Shown: positions 11,139 through 19,945 of the stretch, piece after piece
Position numbering within the stretch: position 1 is the first letter of the stretch
How the letters are laid out: the number at the start of each line of letters is the position of its first letter
DNA from: Azoarcus sp.
GTDB lineage: Bacteria; Pseudomonadota; Gammaproteobacteria; Burkholderiales; Rhodocyclaceae
NCBI GenBank assembly: GCA_030656215.1
Contig: JAUSOD010000089.1
Span: forward strand, 1 to 54,190
Direction of reading: 5' to 3'
DNA: 54,190 bases
The notes under the pieces: generated by a model
Seen by the model: the letters and a program-made list of their open reading frames with translations, nothing else
What the model was told of the DNA's origin: nothing
Databases searched by the model: none
Translations under genes and position numbers: made by a program

Positions 11139-11293
11139 GAAGCAACACCACTGTATCCGGTCCGGAGCATCGCCCGCGCCTGAATTGGCCACCGATATCG
11201 GCGCAAGCTGAACTTTCCGCCGCCAAGAATGCTGCAACGCAAATTTCCAACGGTATGGCATCGATCGCGCTTGCACATGTTGTTGGCGCTTTT

Positions 11294-11312
11294 GTGTGCA
11301 GAATACGCACAC
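11294..11312. promoter_or_regulatory. Operator-like inverted repeat upstream of livJ
   Basis: GTGTGC and GCACAC are separated by seven bases (AGAATAC), 147 bases before the livJ start. The size and symmetry suit a dimeric regulator; which one is unknown. Confidence 0.4.
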
Positions 11313-11458
11313 CTTAGGGCTACTACCGGCTTCACCGGGCATCTGCGTCAGGTACCGGTAGCGGCACAAGCGCGGATCGACGCGAACGAGTTTCGTCAAA
11401 TCTGCAGTGTGGATCGGTAACAGCACCATCAACCCTTGAGTTCGCTGGAGGAACTAGC

Positions 11459-12574
11459 ATGAAGAAAACCATCGTTGCACTCGCAGTCATGGGCCTCGGA
11501 TTCACCGGTGCCCACGCCCAGGAAATGGTCGTCAAGATCGGCAACGTCGCCCCGCTGACCGGCACCATTGCCCACCTTGGCAAGGACAACGAGAACGGCG
11601 CCAGGCTGGCAGTGGAAGAAGCCAATGCCAAAGGCGTTACGATCGGTGGCAAGAAGGTGAAGTTCGAACTGGTTGGTGAAGACGACCAGGCTGATCCGCG
11701 CACCGGCACCACGGTGGCGCAGCGCCTAGTCGATGCCGGTGTCAAGGGCGTGGTCGGTCACCTGAACTCGGGCACCACCATCCCCGCTTCGCGCATCTAC
11801 GACCAGGGTGGCATTCCGATGATTTCACCCTCGGCGACCAATCCCAAGCTCACCCAGCAAGGCTACAAGGGCGTGTTCCGCACCATCGCCAACGATGTGC
11901 AGCAGGGCTCGGTGCTGGGCAAGTTCATGGTTGCCGACCTGGGCGCGAAGAAGGTTGCGATCATCGACGATCGCACCGCCTACGGTCAGGGCCTGGCCGA
12001 CGAAACCGAAAAAGCGGCCAAGGCGGGCGGCGCTCAGATCGTTGCGCGCGAGTTCACCACCGACAAGGCCACCGATTTCAACGCGATTCTGACCAAGATC
12101 CGCGCCACCGCTCCCGACGTGATCTTCTTCGGCGGCATGGACGCGCAGGCCGGCCCCATGCTGCGCCAGCTCAAGCAACTTGGCATCAGCGCCAAGTTCC
12201 TGACCGGTGACGGCGGCTGCAGCCCCGAGATGATCAAGCTCGGCGGCGAGGCGCTGTCCTCTTCGGCCTATTGTTCGATGGCCGGCCTGCCGCTGGACAA
12301 GATGCCGGGCGGCGCCGACTTCCGCGAGCGCTACAAGAAGCGCTTCAACACCGATGTGCAGATCTATTCGCCCTACGCCTACGATGCAACCAACGCGTTC
12401 ATCAATGCGATGGAGAAGGCGGGTTCGGTGGAAGCGGCAAAGTACCTGCCCGAGCTGAAGAAGATCAGCTTCCCGGGGGTCACCGGCAACGTCGCCTTTG
12501 ACGACAAGGGCGACATCAAGGAAGGCTCAGTGACCCTGTACCAGTTCAAGGACGGTAACTGGGTCGCAATGTAA
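11459..12574 (+). CDS. livJ: Branched-chain amino acid ABC importer, periplasmic binding protein
   Basis: 371 residues with a Sec signal (MKKTIVALAVMGLGFTGAHA) and a mature part starting QEMVVKIGNVAPLTG. It has the family blocks NGARLAVEEANAKG, GHLNSGTTIPAS, IDDRTAYGQGLADE and FFGGMDAQAGPMLRQ. It captures leucine, isoleucine, valine or related amino acids for LivHMGF. GGAGG lies eight bases before the ATG. It is the first gene of livJHMGF; a strong hairpin follows it, which would make the binding protein more abundant than the membrane parts. Ligand specificity within the family cannot be fixed from sequence. Confidence 0.93.
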   Translation: MKKTIVALAVMGLGFTGAHAQEMVVKIGNVAPLTGTIAHLGKDNENGARLAVEEANAKGVTIGGKKVKFELVGEDDQADPRTGTTVAQRLVDAGVKGVVGHLNSGTTIPASRIYDQGGIPMISPSATNPKLTQQGYKGVFRTIANDVQQGSVLGKFMVADLGAKKVAIIDDRTAYGQGLADETEKAAKAGGAQIVAREFTTDKATDFNAILTKIRATAPDVIFFGGMDAQAGPMLRQLKQLGISAKFLTGDGGCSPEMIKLGGEALSSSAYCSMAGLPLDKMPGGADFRERYKKRFNTDVQIYSPYAYDATNAFINAMEKAGSVEAAKYLPELKKISFPGVTGNVAFDDKGDIKEGSVTLYQFKDGNWVAM

Positions 12575-12584
12575 TCGCGCCTGA

Positions 12585-12606
12585 CCCGGGGGCATGCGCC
12601 CCCGGG
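12585..12606 (+). terminator. Hairpin between livJ and livH
   Basis: CCCGGGGGC and GCCCCCGGG form nine perfect pairs around loop ATGC, 10 bases after the livJ stop. There is no T-run. It most likely stabilises the livJ message or causes partial termination. Confidence 0.6.
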
Positions 12607-12698
12607 CTTCAGAGGTGTAAGGCCCGCGGCGCGCGCTGTCTGCCGTGCGCTTCAGCCCTTACCCCTCTCCAACCTCATCCCTCCAAAAGCGGCGCACG

Positions 12699-13631
12699 AT
12701 GGAAACCCTCATCCAGCAAGTTGTCAATGGCCTGGTGATCGGCAGCGTGTATGCGCTGATCGCACTCGGCTACACCATGGTGTATGGCATTCTCGGCCTG
12801 ATCAACTTCGCCCACGGCGATGTGCTCATGGTTGGCGCCCTGACCGCCCTGCAAACCATGCTCTTCCTGATGGGGGTCGCACCCGGGATGTCGCCGGTGG
12901 TGATGCTCACCATCGCGCTGATGGTGGCGATACCGGTGTGCATGATGATCGGCTTCACCATGGAACGGCTGGCCTACCGCCGCCTGCGCAACGCCCCGCG
13001 GCTGGCACCGCTGATCACCGCAATCGGCATGTCCTTCCTGCTGCAAACCCTGGCGATGATTCTCTGGGGACGCAACTACCACACCTTTCCGCAACTGATT
13101 TCGACCACCCCGATGCAGCCGATCGAGGGCGTGTTCGTGACCCCGGTGCAGATCTTCATCGTGGTGGCATCGGCGCTGATCATGATCGGACTGACCCTGT
13201 TGGTGAACAAGACCCGTATGGGGCGTGCAATGCGCGCCACCGCCGAGAACCACCGCGTCGCCAGCCTGATGGGGGTCGACACCAATGCGGTGATTGCCTT
13301 CACCTTCGTCATCGGCGCCGCACTGGCCGCCGTGGCCGGGGTGATGTACGCCAGCAACTACGGCATCGCCCACTACGGCATGGGCTTCATGCCCGGACTC
13401 AAGGCCTTCACCGCCGCGGTGCTGGGCGGCATCGGCAACATGGGAGGCGCCATGCTCGGCGGCATCCTGCTCGGACTGGTGGAGTCGCTCGGCGCAGGCT
13501 ACATCGAGCACCTGACCTTCGGCTTCCTGAATTCGTCCTACCAGGACATCTTCGCCTTCATCATTCTCGGGCTGGTGCTGATCTTCAAACCCACCGGCCT
13601 GCTTGGCGAACGCGTGTCGGACCGGGCCTGA
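12699..13631 (+). CDS. livH: Branched-chain amino acid ABC importer permease LivH
   Basis: 310 residues from ATG 12699; the upstream in-frame extension to 12645 is not needed. The N-terminus QQVVNGLVIGSVYALIALGY and INFAHGDVLMVGA are the signature of LivH permeases. Eight or so membrane segments follow, with the ABC-contact loop MRATAENHRVASLMGVD (near residue 190) and GMGFMPGLKAFTAAVLGGIGN. It forms the inner-membrane channel together with LivM. It is separated from livJ by 124 bases including a hairpin, and livM begins 28 bases downstream, consistent with one operon. Confidence 0.93.
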   Translation: METLIQQVVNGLVIGSVYALIALGYTMVYGILGLINFAHGDVLMVGALTALQTMLFLMGVAPGMSPVVMLTIALMVAIPVCMMIGFTMERLAYRRLRNAPRLAPLITAIGMSFLLQTLAMILWGRNYHTFPQLISTTPMQPIEGVFVTPVQIFIVVASALIMIGLTLLVNKTRMGRAMRATAENHRVASLMGVDTNAVIAFTFVIGAALAAVAGVMYASNYGIAHYGMGFMPGLKAFTAAVLGGIGNMGGAMLGGILLGLVESLGAGYIEHLTFGFLNSSYQDIFAFIILGLVLIFKPTGLLGERVSDRA

Positions 13632-13659
13632 TGCTCGCGCAACTTCAAGGCACACGACC

Positions 13660-14757
13660 ATGAACGAACTCGTTTCCGCCGTCCCCTGGCTGGGCAAACG
13701 CAACCCGATGGCAGCGCGCTGGCTGATCATCATCATCGCCATCGCCGCACCGATCATCGCCATGCAGTTTGGCCGCAGTTGGGTGCGCATCCTCGACTTC
13801 GCCCTGCTGTACATGATGCTGGCACTGGGGCTGAACCTGGTGGTGGGCTTTGCCGGCCTGCTCGACCTCGGCTACATCGCTTTCTACGCGGTGGGCGCCT
13901 ACACCTTCGCCTTTCTGGCCTCACCCCACTTCGGCATCCACCTGCCGTTCTGGATGGTGCTGCCGCTGGGGGCCGCGTTTGCGGCGCTCGCCGGGATCAT
14001 GCTCGGGTTTCCGGTGCTCCGATTACGCGGAGACTATCTCGCGATCGTGACTCTGGGCTTCGGCGAGATCATCCGCATCTTCATGCTCAACCTGAACTAC
14101 CCGATCAACATCACCAACGGACCGCAGGGCATCAATGCGATCGACCCGATCGTGCTGTTCGGCTGGGACCTGTCACGCAACCTGCAGGTCACCGAAGACA
14201 TCTCGATCCACTCGCTCTACCTCTATTACTACTTCTTCCTTGCCTGCGTGGTGGGCTCGGTCATCTTCATCCAGCGCCTGCAGATCTCGCGCGTGGGCCG
14301 GGCCTGGGCTGCGATGCGCGACGACGAGCTCGCGGCCAAGGCGATCGGCATCAACACCCGCAACCTGAAGCTGCTCGCGTTCTCGCTCGGCGCCACCTTC
14401 GGCGGCGTGGCGGGCTGCCTGTTCGGCGCCTTCCAGGGCTTCGTCAGTCCGGAGAGCTTCAGCCTGATGGAGTCCATCGCGGTGCTGACCATGGTGGTGT
14501 TCGGCGGTATGGGCAACATTGCCGGCGCCATCGTCGGCGCTTTCGCGCTCGCCCTGCTGCCCGAGATCCTGCGCGACGTGGCGGTGCCGATGCAACAGAC
14601 CCTGTTCGGCAAGGTGATTCTCGACCCCGAAGTGCTGCGCATGTTGCTGCTGTCGCTCGCCATGATCCTGATGATGCTGCTGCGCCCGGCCGGGCTGATT
14701 CCGGCCCGCGCACGCTATGCACACCCCGAGAACCTGCACCGGATCGTGAATAAATGA
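13660..14757 (+). CDS. livM: Branched-chain amino acid ABC importer permease LivM
   Basis: 365 residues from ATG 13660. LivM features include LGLNLVVGFAGLLDLGYIAFYAVGAY, the GDYLAIVTLGFGEIIRI block and the coupling loop AMRDDELAAKAIGIN. The C-terminus has GGMGNIAGAIVGAF and a final hydrophobic helix. It pairs with LivH in the inner membrane. Its stop overlaps the livG start as ATGA at 14754-14757, so the two are translationally coupled. Length and motif order are normal. Confidence 0.93.
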   Translation: MNELVSAVPWLGKRNPMAARWLIIIIAIAAPIIAMQFGRSWVRILDFALLYMMLALGLNLVVGFAGLLDLGYIAFYAVGAYTFAFLASPHFGIHLPFWMVLPLGAAFAALAGIMLGFPVLRLRGDYLAIVTLGFGEIIRIFMLNLNYPINITNGPQGINAIDPIVLFGWDLSRNLQVTEDISIHSLYLYYYFFLACVVGSVIFIQRLQISRVGRAWAAMRDDELAAKAIGINTRNLKLLAFSLGATFGGVAGCLFGAFQGFVSPESFSLMESIAVLTMVVFGGMGNIAGAIVGAFALALLPEILRDVAVPMQQTLFGKVILDPEVLRMLLLSLAMILMMLLRPAGLIPARARYAHPENLHRIVNK

Positions 14758-15527
14758 TCACCCTCCTCGACGCACGCAACATCGGCAAGCGATTCGGCGG
14801 CCTGCAGGCACTCACCGACGTGTCGCTGACCATCCGCAAGGGCGAGGTCTATGGCCTGATCGGCCCCAACGGCGCCGGCAAGACCACCTTCTTCAACGTC
14901 CTCACCGGCTCCTACATCCCCGACGGCGGCGAGTTCGTGTTCAACGGCAGCGAGCTCCCCAGCGGCAAGCCGCACAAGATCGTCGGCCGCGGCATCGCCC
15001 GCACCTTTCAGAACATCCGCCTGTTCCGCGACCTCACCGCGCTCGAGAACGTGATGGCTGGTCATCACATCCGCACCAAGGCGACCATCTGGGGCATCCT
15101 CACCCAGAACCGCTTCACCCGCGAGGAAGAGCGCCTGACCACCGAACGAGCCTACGAGATGCTCAGATACGTCGGCATCGAGCGCTTTGCCGAAACGGTT
15201 GCCAAAAACCTTTCCTACGGCGACCAACGCCGGCTCGAGATCGCCCGCGCACTGGCCACCGAGCCGCAACTGCTGGCGCTCGACGAACCCGCAGCCGGCA
15301 TGAACGCCACCGAAACCCGACAGCTCAAGGCCTTGATCGAACAGATCCGCCACGACGGCGTGACCGTAATGCTGATCGAGCACGACGTGAAGCTGGTGAT
15401 GGGCCTCTGCGACCGCGTGGCGGTGCTCGACTTCGGGCGCAAGATCGCCGAGGACGTCCCCGCCGAGGTGCAGCGCAACGACGCCGTGATCAACGCCTAC
15501 CTCGGGGGTGGCAAGCATGCCCACTAA
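14754..15527 (+). CDS. livG: Branched-chain amino acid ABC importer ATPase LivG
   Basis: 257 residues. It has Walker A GPNGAGKTT (near residue 38), the Q-loop region ARTFQNIRLF, the signature LSYGDQRRLEIARAL, Walker B LLALDEPAAGMN and the H-loop IEHDV. The LSYGDQ variant and NATET spacer are typical of LivG. It provides ATP hydrolysis on the cytosolic face together with LivF. It overlaps livM upstream and livF downstream, showing tight operon packing. Confidence 0.95.
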   Translation: MITLLDARNIGKRFGGLQALTDVSLTIRKGEVYGLIGPNGAGKTTFFNVLTGSYIPDGGEFVFNGSELPSGKPHKIVGRGIARTFQNIRLFRDLTALENVMAGHHIRTKATIWGILTQNRFTREEERLTTERAYEMLRYVGIERFAETVAKNLSYGDQRRLEIARALATEPQLLALDEPAAGMNATETRQLKALIEQIRHDGVTVMLIEHDVKLVMGLCDRVAVLDFGRKIAEDVPAEVQRNDAVINAYLGGGKHAH

Positions 15528-16251
15528 GCCCGCATCACCCCTGCTGCAGCTGCTCAACCTGCAGGTTTCCTACGGCGGCATCCAGGCTGTGAAGGGCGTA
15601 GACCTCGAACTGTTCAAGGGCGAGCTCGTGTGTCTGATCGGCGCCAACGGCGCGGGCAAGACCACCACGCTCAACGCCATTGCCGGCGTGCTGCCATTGG
15701 CTGGCGGTGAAATCCGCTACAACGACGTCAAGATCAATGCCATTCCCGCGCACAAGCGCCTGCGCCAAGGCATCGCGCTGGTGCCCGAAGGCCGCGGCAT
15801 CTTCACCCGCCTGACGGTCGAAGAGAACCTGCGCATGGGCGCCTACTCGCGCCGCGACCAGGATGGCATCGAGGCCGACCTGGAAAAGGTCTACACCATG
15901 CTGCCGCGGGTCAAGGAGCGCCTGGCCCAGGTCGCCGGCACGCTGTCCGGCGGCGAGCAGCAGATGGTGGCCATCGGCCGCGCATTGCTGTCGCGCCCCA
16001 AGCTGCTGCTGCTCGATGAGCCGTCGATGGGCCTGGCGCCGCTGGTGGTGGAGAAGATCTTCGAGGTGGTGCAATCGGTAGCGAAGGAAGGCGTCACCAT
16101 CCTGCTGGTCGAGCAGAACGCCAATCTCGCGCTCGAGTTCTCGCAACGCGGCTACGTGATGGAGTCCGGCAAGATCACCCTCACCGGCAGCGGCAACGAG
16201 CTGCTCGCCGATCCCAAGGTGCGTGAGGCCTATCTGGGCGAAGTGGCCTGA
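15517..16251 (+). CDS. livF: Branched-chain amino acid ABC importer ATPase LivF
   Basis: 244 residues from ATG 15517, chosen over an in-frame GTG at 15508 because GGGGGTGG gives ribosome-binding spacing for the ATG. Motifs: Walker A GANGAGKTT, VPEGRGIFTRLTVEENL (diagnostic for LivF), signature LSGGEQQMVAIGRAL, Walker B LLLLDEPSMGLAP, and H-loop residues in LLVEQNA. It starts within the last 11 bases of livG. It is the second nucleotide-binding subunit and the last gene of the operon. Confidence 0.95.
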   Translation: MPTKPASPLLQLLNLQVSYGGIQAVKGVDLELFKGELVCLIGANGAGKTTTLNAIAGVLPLAGGEIRYNDVKINAIPAHKRLRQGIALVPEGRGIFTRLTVEENLRMGAYSRRDQDGIEADLEKVYTMLPRVKERLAQVAGTLSGGEQQMVAIGRALLSRPKLLLLDEPSMGLAPLVVEKIFEVVQSVAKEGVTILLVEQNANLALEFSQRGYVMESGKITLTGSGNELLADPKVREAYLGEVA

Positions 16252-16319
16252 AGACGGGCGCTGCGGCCCCCTCACTCATCCGGATAGCAGAATATAATTC
16301 TCCGCTTAAGGAGATCCGG

Positions 16320-16712
16320 ATGAAACATTTCACCCCGAAGGAAGCGCACACCTATCTGCAGGCTCACCCCGAGGCCCTGCTGATCGACGTGCGCAGCGAG
16401 ATTGAATACCTCTTCGTCGGCCACCCGGTGGGCGCGATCCATGTGTCGTGGAACGACGGCCCCGACTGGGAGATCAACCCGCACTTCGTGGGCGAGGTCA
16501 AAAAGCTTGCGGGGCACGGCGGCGAACGCCCTGTGGTGCTGATCTGCCGCAGCGGAAACCGCTCGCTCGCTGCAGGCGAGGCACTGATCGCCGCCGGCTT
16601 CGGCAATGTGGTCAATGTCACCCACGGCTTCGAGGGCGACCTCGACGATCAGCATCACCGCAATTCGGTGAGCGGCTGGCGGTTCGACGGGCTGCCCTGG
16701 CAGCAGTGCTGA
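16320..16712 (+). CDS. Single-domain rhodanese
   Basis: 130 residues with one rhodanese domain: LLIDVRSEIEYLFVGHPVGAIHVSW, and the active-site loop CRSGNRS with the sulfur-accepting cysteine near residue 77. There is no signal peptide, so it is cytosolic. It would move sulfane sulfur between low-molecular thiols or proteins. AAGGAGA stands six bases before the ATG, and TATAAT at 16293-16298 is a likely -10 box, suggesting its own promoter 68 bases after livF. The exact donor and acceptor cannot be told. Confidence 0.85.
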   Translation: MKHFTPKEAHTYLQAHPEALLIDVRSEIEYLFVGHPVGAIHVSWNDGPDWEINPHFVGEVKKLAGHGGERPVVLICRSGNRSLAAGEALIAAGFGNVVNVTHGFEGDLDDQHHRNSVSGWRFDGLPWQQC

Positions 16713-16730
16713 AGGGCAGCCCGGCCGGAT

Positions 16731-18257
16731 TCAGCCCTTGCGCCGCATCACGCCCAGCAACCCGATCGCGGTCAGCGCCAGTGCCATGCTGCCCGGTTCC
16801 GGCACCAGGTTGATACGGAACAGGGACGTGGTGTCTGACCCTTCACTGGCTACCGCAAGGAAGGACTGGCCGCCGCGAGAGAAGGTGACAAGCCCTTCCG
16901 GCGCCAGATCGCCGGGGCTGACGATCAGGTCGAGAAACTGCGCCTGACGCGGGTCGGTGATGTCGTAGATCGCAATCACCGCGGTGGCAAGCTTTTCCAG
17001 CGTACGCTCGAAGCCGATGAAGGCCAGGGTGCGGCCGCCGATCTCCAGCAGCGCGATGCCCTCCGGTTCGGGGCCCTTGTTGTCGCTGCGGCCGTCGTCG
17101 AAAATATCGGGAAAGCGATCGCCCAGGATGCGCTCGAAATCATCGCCGCTGTCGAACACCAGGTCGCCGTTCTCATCCCGGATCGAGAACGATCGCGCAC
17201 CGTACGAGTACAGCGCTTCATGCTTGCCATCCGCGTTCACGCCATCGAAGGGCGACACGGTGAGGCGGCCCAGATTCTTGTCCTTCTTCAACTCCGCGGC
17301 ATCCGGAAATGCGGTCGGATCAAGGATAAGGTCCTTCACCCGCACATCCTCGTCCCGCGTATCGCCTTCGTTTGCGGTCACGAAGTAGGTCTGCCCAGCC
17401 ACGCTGTACGCGGCCATGGAGTCGGGCATGTACATGCCCAGCACCGGCACGTTGCGCACTGCGACCACACCATCCTTGTCCGACGGATCGATGCCGTTGC
17501 CGGGCAGGCTGTAGTCCTTGGCGCCCAGGCTCTTCACCTCGGTGAAACGATTGGTCGCAAGATCCAGAATGCCCACGGCGTTGGCTTCCTGCAACGAGAC
17601 GAAGGCCTTGGTTCCGTCCGGCGACACCGCAATGTACTCCGGCTCCAGATCCACGTCGGCAGTCTTGCCCGGAAACAGGCGCACGCTGTCGGCCCCCGTC
17701 ACACCGGCAAACCCGGCGGTGGCAACCACCGTGCGGGAGGCCATGTCGATGATGCTGACGCTGCCGGCCGGGTCGAAGGAGGTCGGATCGGTCATCACCG
17801 CGCGCTCGCCCTCGTTGGCCACCAGCAAACGGCTGCCGTCGGGGGTGAAGGTCACCATGTCGGGCAGTGCCCCGACCCGGATCAGGTCGGTGCGTGCGTA
17901 GCTGGTGCTGTCGAATAATTGCACCGCACCTGGCTGGGTATGGTCCGGCGCAGCAACCGCAACCGCGGCCACCCCGTTGCGGATGGCCACGCTATTCACG
18001 TCGCCCAGGTCGGACAGGTCGATGTGGCGAACCAGGGTACCAGTGCTCGCATTGAGCACGTCAATACCCTTCACCCCTGCAACCCACAGCGTATCGGTGG
18101 CCTGGTCATAGGCCGGAATTTCTGCCTTCTGTCCCGCGACTCCGGTATCTGCGTGCTCGTAGCGCCAGACGCTCTCCCACTGCACCGCCGGCACGGCAAG
18201 CGCCGGCATCGAAACAAGACCGGCACACAGCAAGGCGCCACGCAGCATCGAAGTCAT
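16731..18257 (-). CDS. Choice-of-anchor I family protein with PEP-CTERM sorting signal
   Basis: 508 residues. A signal peptide (about 1-21) precedes a beta-propeller-like domain with repeated blocks (DVLNASTGTLVRHIDL, TFTPDGSRLLVANEGE, AVSPDGTKAFVSLQEANA, GPEPEGIALLEI) typical of choice-of-anchor I alkaline-phosphatase-like proteins. The end is VPEPGSMALALTAIGLLGVMRRKG: a VPEP motif, a membrane helix and basic residues. It is therefore exported, cut by an exosortase and released or attached at the cell surface, probably with the exopolysaccharide. AGGGAGA precedes the ATG. It reads convergently with the rhodanese. No catalytic role is proven. Confidence 0.88.
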   Translation of the reverse strand: MTSMLRGALLCAGLVSMPALAVPAVQWESVWRYEHADTGVAGQKAEIPAYDQATDTLWVAGVKGIDVLNASTGTLVRHIDLSDLGDVNSVAIRNGVAAVAVAAPDHTQPGAVQLFDSTSYARTDLIRVGALPDMVTFTPDGSRLLVANEGERAVMTDPTSFDPAGSVSIIDMASRTVVATAGFAGVTGADSVRLFPGKTADVDLEPEYIAVSPDGTKAFVSLQEANAVGILDLATNRFTEVKSLGAKDYSLPGNGIDPSDKDGVVAVRNVPVLGMYMPDSMAAYSVAGQTYFVTANEGDTRDEDVRVKDLILDPTAFPDAAELKKDKNLGRLTVSPFDGVNADGKHEALYSYGARSFSIRDENGDLVFDSGDDFERILGDRFPDIFDDGRSDNKGPEPEGIALLEIGGRTLAFIGFERTLEKLATAVIAIYDITDPRQAQFLDLIVSPGDLAPEGLVTFSRGGQSFLAVASEGSDTTSLFRINLVPEPGSMALALTAIGLLGVMRRKG

Positions 18258-18338
18258 TTATTTTCTCCCTGAATTGAAGGTCGCCGCGGCGACATTGATC
18301 AGGCAGTATCGAGGCGGCCTGTTACAGGGGAATAACAC

Positions 18339-19544
18339 TCAGGCGGACGTTTCCCGCCGCCGCCAGGTCATGAATGCGGCCAGCGACAGTCCCGCAAAAA
18401 CAAGCATGCCGAGAGCAAGCGTCAACGGCGAGCCCCACAGCAAGGGCGCGAGCAGGCCTGCGGTAAGCGCGTTGATACCGACCTGCAGAAAGCTCTGGCA
18501 ACTTGAGGCCATGCCACGGCGCTGCGGGAAGAGATCGAGCGCGAGGATGCCGAGACTGGGCATGGCCAGCGCCATACCCAGGTTGTACACCGCAATCGGC
18601 AGCACCAGCCATAGCGCCTGCGCAGGCCCGATGAACGCCAGCACCACACCGGCCACGGCGGCCGCGAACATCACCACAAAGCCTCCGCCGATGGTACGCA
18701 TCTGGGTCCAGCGCCCTGCGACCCGCCCGGACAGCGCCGAGCCCAGCATCATGCCCGCCACCGACGGCACGAACAGCCAGGCGAAGTCCTGGGGGCCAAG
18801 GCCGAGGTGTGTCATCACGAACACCGGTGCCGACAGGATGTACAGGAAGAAGCCGTTGAACATCAGCGCCACCGCGCCCGCCAGCAACAGGAAAGCGCGG
18901 CTGGACAGCACCGCGCGGTAGGCCCGTCCGAGCGCCACCGGGTGTAGCGGCTGGCGCGCCTCCGGGGCCAGCGTCTCGGGCAGCAAGCGCCAAGTGAGAT
19001 AGGTCAGCAAGAGACCGAAGACCGCCAGAAAGATAAAGATCGAGCGCCAGCCCGCAAGCGCAAGCAGCACCCCACCCACCAGCGGCGCCACCGCCGGCGC
19101 GATACCGAAGATCATCATCACCCGCGACATCAGGCGCTGCGCCTGGGCACCGTCATGCAGATCGCGGATCACCGCGCGGCCCACCACCATGCCGGCCCCG
19201 CCACACAGTCCCTGCAACGCCCGCCCCGCCCACAGCCATTCGATCGTGGTGGCAAACGCACACAGGAATGAAGCCACGGAAAACAACACGGTGGCACCGA
19301 TCAGCACCCGTCGGCGCCCGAACCGGTCGGCGAGCGCGCCGTGCCACAGCACCATGAAGGCGAAAGTCGCCATGTAGGCGGTGAGCGTCTGCTGGATTTC
19401 GACTTGGGTCGCGCCCAGCGCACTCGCCATCTCGGGGAAGGCCGGCAGATAGGTATCGATCGCGAAGGGGCCGATCGCAGCAAGAGCGGCCAGCACCACG
19501 GCCAGCCAGGGGGAAGTCGAGGGCATCGTTGTTGTTGTGTTCAT
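18339..19544 (-). CDS. Bcr/CflA-family multidrug efflux transporter (MFS)
   Basis: 401 residues from ATG 19544 (MNTTTTMPSTSPWL); the longer frame to 19646 adds an unlikely arginine-rich leader. Twelve membrane segments are predicted. Diagnostic blocks are AIDTYLPAFPEMA in helix 1, LADRFGRRRVLIGAT after helix 2, and GRALQGLCGGAGMVVGRAVIRDL, all typical of Bcr/CflA exporters. It would expel small drugs or dipeptides by proton antiport across the inner membrane. It is transcribed away from the guanidine operon, so the two share an upstream region, and the predicted NtrC sites lie about 75-110 bases before its start codon. Confidence 0.88.
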   Translation of the reverse strand: MNTTTTMPSTSPWLAVVLAALAAIGPFAIDTYLPAFPEMASALGATQVEIQQTLTAYMATFAFMVLWHGALADRFGRRRVLIGATVLFSVASFLCAFATTIEWLWAGRALQGLCGGAGMVVGRAVIRDLHDGAQAQRLMSRVMMIFGIAPAVAPLVGGVLLALAGWRSIFIFLAVFGLLLTYLTWRLLPETLAPEARQPLHPVALGRAYRAVLSSRAFLLLAGAVALMFNGFFLYILSAPVFVMTHLGLGPQDFAWLFVPSVAGMMLGSALSGRVAGRWTQMRTIGGGFVVMFAAAVAGVVLAFIGPAQALWLVLPIAVYNLGMALAMPSLGILALDLFPQRRGMASSCQSFLQVGINALTAGLLAPLLWGSPLTLALGMLVFAGLSLAAFMTWRRRETSA

Positions 19545-19618
19545 TCGCCCAGAGCAGGACGGCCCCGTCATGATAACCGCGCCGCGGCGCAATCGGAGGC
19601 GCGTTGAAACGCGGCCCG

Positions 19619-19635
19619 CGCACCATGCATGAGCA
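19619..19635 (+). promoter_or_regulatory. Candidate NtrC binding site 1
   Basis: CGCACC-ATGCA-TGAGCA matches 9 of 12 bases of the NtrC consensus TGCACC-N5-GGTGCA. Its centre is 20 bases from that of site 2, about two helical turns, the usual arrangement for paired NtrC dimers. Confidence 0.5.
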
Positions 19636-19638
19636 CTT

Positions 19639-19655
19639 GGCCCCACATTGGTGCA
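19639..19655 (+). promoter_or_regulatory. Candidate NtrC binding site 2
   Basis: GGCCCC-ACATT-GGTGCA has a perfect right half and 4 of 6 in the left half. Its centre lies about 97 bases upstream of the predicted sigma-54 start, a normal enhancer distance. Confidence 0.55.
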
Positions 19656-19717
19656 GAGAATCTACCAGACCACCATGAACTCAGCTGAAATCCGCCGTAT
19701 TTCGGCACAGCCGACCC

Positions 19718-19733
19718 TGGCACGGCGTCTGCT
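19718..19733 (+). promoter_or_regulatory. Sigma-54 promoter of the guanidine operon
   Basis: TGGCACG-GCGT-CTGCT matches the consensus TGGCACG-N4-TTGCW at all but one position, with GG and GC ten bases apart. Transcription would start near 19743-19745, about 50 bases before the riboswitch. Confidence 0.75.
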
Positions 19734-19796
19734 TATAGTCCAGTGTGCAGGAGCGGTTCGGCTCGCCGAATTTCGAGCACCACAATTTGCAATGGA

Positions 19797-19890
19797 CGAC
19801 TAGGGTTCCGACCCGCGCGAGCGGGTGTCTGGTCCGAGAGTCGGCGACCTCCAGCGAGGTTACACGGCGGGATAAAAGCCCGGGAGAACG
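19797..19890 (+). promoter_or_regulatory. Guanidine-I (ykkC) riboswitch
   Basis: It contains in order CGACTAGGGTTCCG, a GC hairpin (ACCCGCGCGAGCGGGT), CTGGTCCGAGAG, a second hairpin (ACCTCCAGCGAGGT), ACACGGCGGGA and TAAAAGCCCGGGAGA. These are the invariant blocks of the ykkC class that senses free guanidinium and turns on guanidine genes. The 3' element CGGGAG can also pair with CTCCCG at 19911-19916, giving an alternative stem that could carry the switching decision. Confidence 0.95.
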
Positions 19891-19930
19891 CACCGCTTTG
19901 TGATGCGCCGCTCCCGCTTGACCCGACAAC

Positions 19931-19945
19931 CGAACTGGAGGTTCG
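19931..19945 (+). promoter_or_regulatory. Hairpin presenting the ribosome-binding site
   Basis: CGAAC and GTTCG pair perfectly around TGGAG, placing the Shine-Dalgarno bases in a five-base loop directly before the ATG at 19947. It may tune translation downstream of the riboswitch. Confidence 0.45.

Larger units (their letters stand above)
10796..11458. other. Long intergenic region before livJ
   Basis: 663 bases without a convincing gene. It holds a short rightward frame (10883-10972, 29 codons with a TTG start, ending DWGVSMYRFQGGKWDSINGSP) that looks like the tail of a lost gene. A strong hairpin overlaps that stop, a weak sigma-54-like motif lies at 11124-11138, and an operator-like inverted repeat at 11294-11312. 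The rest is the presumed livJ promoter and leader. Confidence 0.5.

Noticed and set aside
10996-11432. Leftward frames of about 100 codons upstream of livJ
   Set aside because: They overlap the hairpin and regulatory repeats, have no ribosome-binding site and no recognisable domain.
12675-13814. Leftward frame opposite livH
   Set aside because: A shadow of LivH; contains no membrane or catalytic pattern of its own.
11459-16251. Urea importer urtABCDE instead of livJHMGF
   Set aside because: LivF has the VPEGRGIF block, the binding protein has livJ-type motifs, and no urease genes are nearby.
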